From NCBI RefSeq assembly GCF_025685395.1, contig NZ_JAGSYA010000004.1:2232001-2296000 (forward strand): a stretch of 64,000 bases of DNA, in the 5' to 3' direction. The position numbers and the translations under genes are program-made. Below the pieces are notes generated by a model, which ran no database searches, was not told the DNA's origin, and was given only the letters and a program-made list of their open reading frames with translations. The DNA is from Terriglobus tenax. Lineage in GTDB: Bacteria > Acidobacteriota > Terriglobia > Terriglobales > Acidobacteriaceae. Shown one piece after another: positions 62,138-64,000 of the stretch; position 1 is the stretch's first letter, and the number at the start of each line of letters is the position of its first letter.

Positions 62138-64000
62138 ATGAATCGCTCAACGCTGCACTGGCTCACCTGTCTTGCAATGACTGCCGCGTGCTGTGCCCAT
62201 GCACAGCAGCCAACGGCCACCTCCGTGGATGTCGCCATCAAACCGGGCCAGAGCTTTGGCCGCGCCCTTGCACATATCGACGGCAAACCGAAGCCGCAGC
62301 TGGTGACGCGGCGCGCCACGCACGCGTGGCTGGCGGACGAGGCGCATGCTGTTGTGATAATCGCACCGCCGGAGAAGGGACACGCGCAGCCGCAACTGCG
62401 CATCTTCGACCTCGACTCCGGTGAGCGCCACACACTGGGAGATCTTCCGCTGGCAAACCCTGAGTTTGCCGAGGTGCAGAAGGCAGACGGCTCCCCGGTC
62501 TTTCTGCTAAAAGGCACCCAGGACGGCCGCCCGGCCATCTACCTGGCCGACACGACGGCCATCCACACCCGTGTCGTGGGCGGCAGCAACGCTGCGCTCA
62601 GCAAAGAAGAGATTCAATACACACCATCCACCGGCGCAGCCGCGGTGCATCTTCCCCTGCGCACCGCCCTTGGAGAAGATCTGTTCCACCGCATCTTCCT
62701 TACCAGCAATCGCACGCTGCAACTGCTGCCCAATGGCAAGGCCGTGGTGGTGGATGCAGGGAAGCCGGTTTCCGGAACATGGCTGACCGATGGCGATAAT
62801 GTCTTTCTGCAGACCGGTTCAAGCACCACTACCCTGACACGCAGCAGTCTGCAGGAGCAGACCGGTGTTCCAGCGGAGACACGCCTGACGCTGCGCCTGC
62901 TGCAGCCTTTGAACTCGCGCACCAACAAGGCGGGGCAGCCGGTTGAGGCTGCGCTGATTCTTCCCGCCGTCGTGGACGGCAGAATCTACCTGCCGCAGGA
63001 TACGCATTTCACCGGCAGGATTATGAAGGTGCATGGTGTGCATTACGGCTTTGGCCGTGAGACCGCGCTGATCACACTGCACTTTGACCACGCACAGATT
63101 CCGAACGGTCCAGTGTTGGCCGTCGACACGCGCATTGTGCAGGTGGAGAACGCACGTGAGTCCGTGAATACCGCGGGTGAGATCAAGGGCCAGCGTGCCA
63201 CCGGAACACTGGGCCACTCCGCCGAAGGGCAGATCACCGGCCTGGCACAGGTAGATCCCATTGCGTACATCGCGTTGACCTCGGACTCCATTGCCGTGCT
63301 GGGCTTTGCGGAGAGCGAGATTCTTTATCCCGCCGGAACGGAGATGATTGGTGCGCTGAATGTGCCGCTGCTCAGCAGCACGACCTATCCGCGCAGTACG
63401 GCGCGCGAAGCGACGAAGCAGCAGGCGGAGTTGCAGCCCTTTCTGCGCTCGCTTCCCTTCCGCACCACGACGCAGATTGGCGATCATCCTTCCGACCTGA
63501 CCAGCATCGTCTTCCTCGGCTCGCCCGATGCGCTGAAGCGCGCCTTTGCCGCAGCCGGATGGGTGGCGGCTGATTCGCTGACCGCTGCCTCGACCTTCTC
63601 CACGCTGCGCAGCATCAGTGGAACGCAAACCTACAACGAAGCTCCCATGTCGACACTGCTGCTTGACCACCAGGAGCCGATCACCACGCTGACGAAGACG
63701 ACCAACACCTTCAACGCGCGGCACCACCTGCGCGTCTTCCCCACGGGCAAGAGCTTTGATGGTGAAACGGTACTGACGGCTTCGACCACGCAGGACACCG
63801 GCATTGCCTTCTCGCGCAAGAAGCGTACCTTCATCCACGTCATCGACCAGTACATCGACAACGAGCGTGCGAAGGTGGTCAATGACCTGGTTTTTACGCG
63901 CTGCGTGGACGCTGTGCAGATGGTGCCGCGTCCGTGGGTGCCACAGGACGCATACAACTCCACCGGCGACCGTCTGCGTACCGATGGCGATGTGGCTGTG
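62138..64000 (+). CDS. Exported LssY_C-domain protein, cut by the window edge
   Basis: From ATG 62138 the frame stays open for 621 codons to the window edge. It begins with a signal peptide (LTCLAMTAACCAHAQQ). An N-terminal region of about 400 residues of unknown type follows, with several beta-rich stretches. At about 440-600 is an LssY C-terminal domain (PF14067): SDLTSIVFLGSPDALKRAFAAAGWV, then TFNARHHLRVFP and FIHVIDQYIDNERAKVVNDLVFTRCVD. LssY_C is often found fused to PAP2 phosphatases; here it is on a separate exported protein. The end of the gene is outside the window. Confidence 0.8.
   Translation, partial: MNRSTLHWLTCLAMTAACCAHAQQPTATSVDVAIKPGQSFGRALAHIDGKPKPQLVTRRATHAWLADEAHAVVIIAPPEKGHAQPQLRIFDLDSGERHTLGDLPLANPEFAEVQKADGSPVFLLKGTQDGRPAIYLADTTAIHTRVVGGSNAALSKEEIQYTPSTGAAAVHLPLRTALGEDLFHRIFLTSNRTLQLLPNGKAVVVDAGKPVSGTWLTDGDNVFLQTGSSTTTLTRSSLQEQTGVPAETRLTLRLLQPLNSRTNKAGQPVEAALILPAVVDGRIYLPQDTHFTGRIMKVHGVHYGFGRETALITLHFDHAQIPNGPVLAVDTRIVQVENARESVNTAGEIKGQRATGTLGHSAEGQITGLAQVDPIAYIALTSDSIAVLGFAESEILYPAGTEMIGALNVPLLSSTTYPRSTAREATKQQAELQPFLRSLPFRTTTQIGDHPSDLTSIVFLGSPDALKRAFAAAGWVAADSLTAASTFSTLRSISGTQTYNEAPMSTLLLDHQEPITTLTKTTNTFNARHHLRVFPTGKSFDGETVLTASTTQDTGIAFSRKKRTFIHVIDQYIDNERAKVVNDLVFTRCVDAVQMVPRPWVPQDAYNSTGDRLRTDGDVAV

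Overview
The window looks like a piece of a G+C-rich Acidobacteriota chromosome, most likely of the Terriglobus/Granulicella/Edaphobacter type. The clues are three proteins of the soil-associated TIGR03435 family (one fused to an M56 BlaR-type sensor), many exported proteins of acidobacterial families, a GH57/DUF3536 protein, and the dnaA / rpmH-rnpA-yidD-yidC-khpB locus. This assignment is by family recognition only; no database was searched. The replication-initiation neighbourhood lies at about 37.7-44.8 kb.

Layout. 0-10 kb: an edge-truncated S51 peptidase, a DUF1080 protein, an Asp/Glu racemase, an A+T-rich SRA-HNH gene (probable modification-dependent endonuclease) beside a dispersed repeat, a large radical SAM protein resembling tetraether/membrane-spanning lipid synthases, an orphan helical plus beta-repeat protein, and an M48 protease broken by a frameshift. 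10-22 kb: a frameshifted VOC protein, a DsbA-like/PpiC-like envelope pair, a membrane hydrolase, cupin and rhodanese, GH57, a GlxA-type AraC regulator, a diguanylate cyclase and a HIT protein. 22-34 kb: an envelope proteolysis block (M48; an exported TldD/TldE-like pair), two secreted TIGR03435 proteins, and a BlaI / M56-TIGR03435 operon with two visible operators.

34-45 kb: an arginine-rich receiver-domain protein, mutM, two small exported proteins, dnaA (leftward) and rpmH-rnpA-yidD-yidC-khpB (rightward). DnaA-box-like sites occur both upstream of dnaA and at 37.9-38.1 kb. 45-64 kb: an oxidoreductase, thrS overlapped by a PhyH dioxygenase gene, a ToxR-like regulator with a TolB-like domain, an exported M28 peptidase, ruvA, mnmE-SPFH-trxC, an HxlR/reductase divergent pair with a palindrome between them, HU, and an edge-truncated LssY_C protein.

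The most interesting items are the radical SAM enzyme (candidate membrane-spanning lipid synthase), the SRA-HNH nuclease, the exported TldD/E pair in which one subunit has lost its metal site, the M56-TIGR03435 fusion with its BlaI circuit, the structured rpmH-rnpA spacer, and a bipartite hairpin repeat seen in two copies 48 kb apart. Two single-base frameshifts lie 1.4 kb apart and could be sequence errors. I found no tRNA, rRNA, CRISPR array, insertion sequence or prophage.
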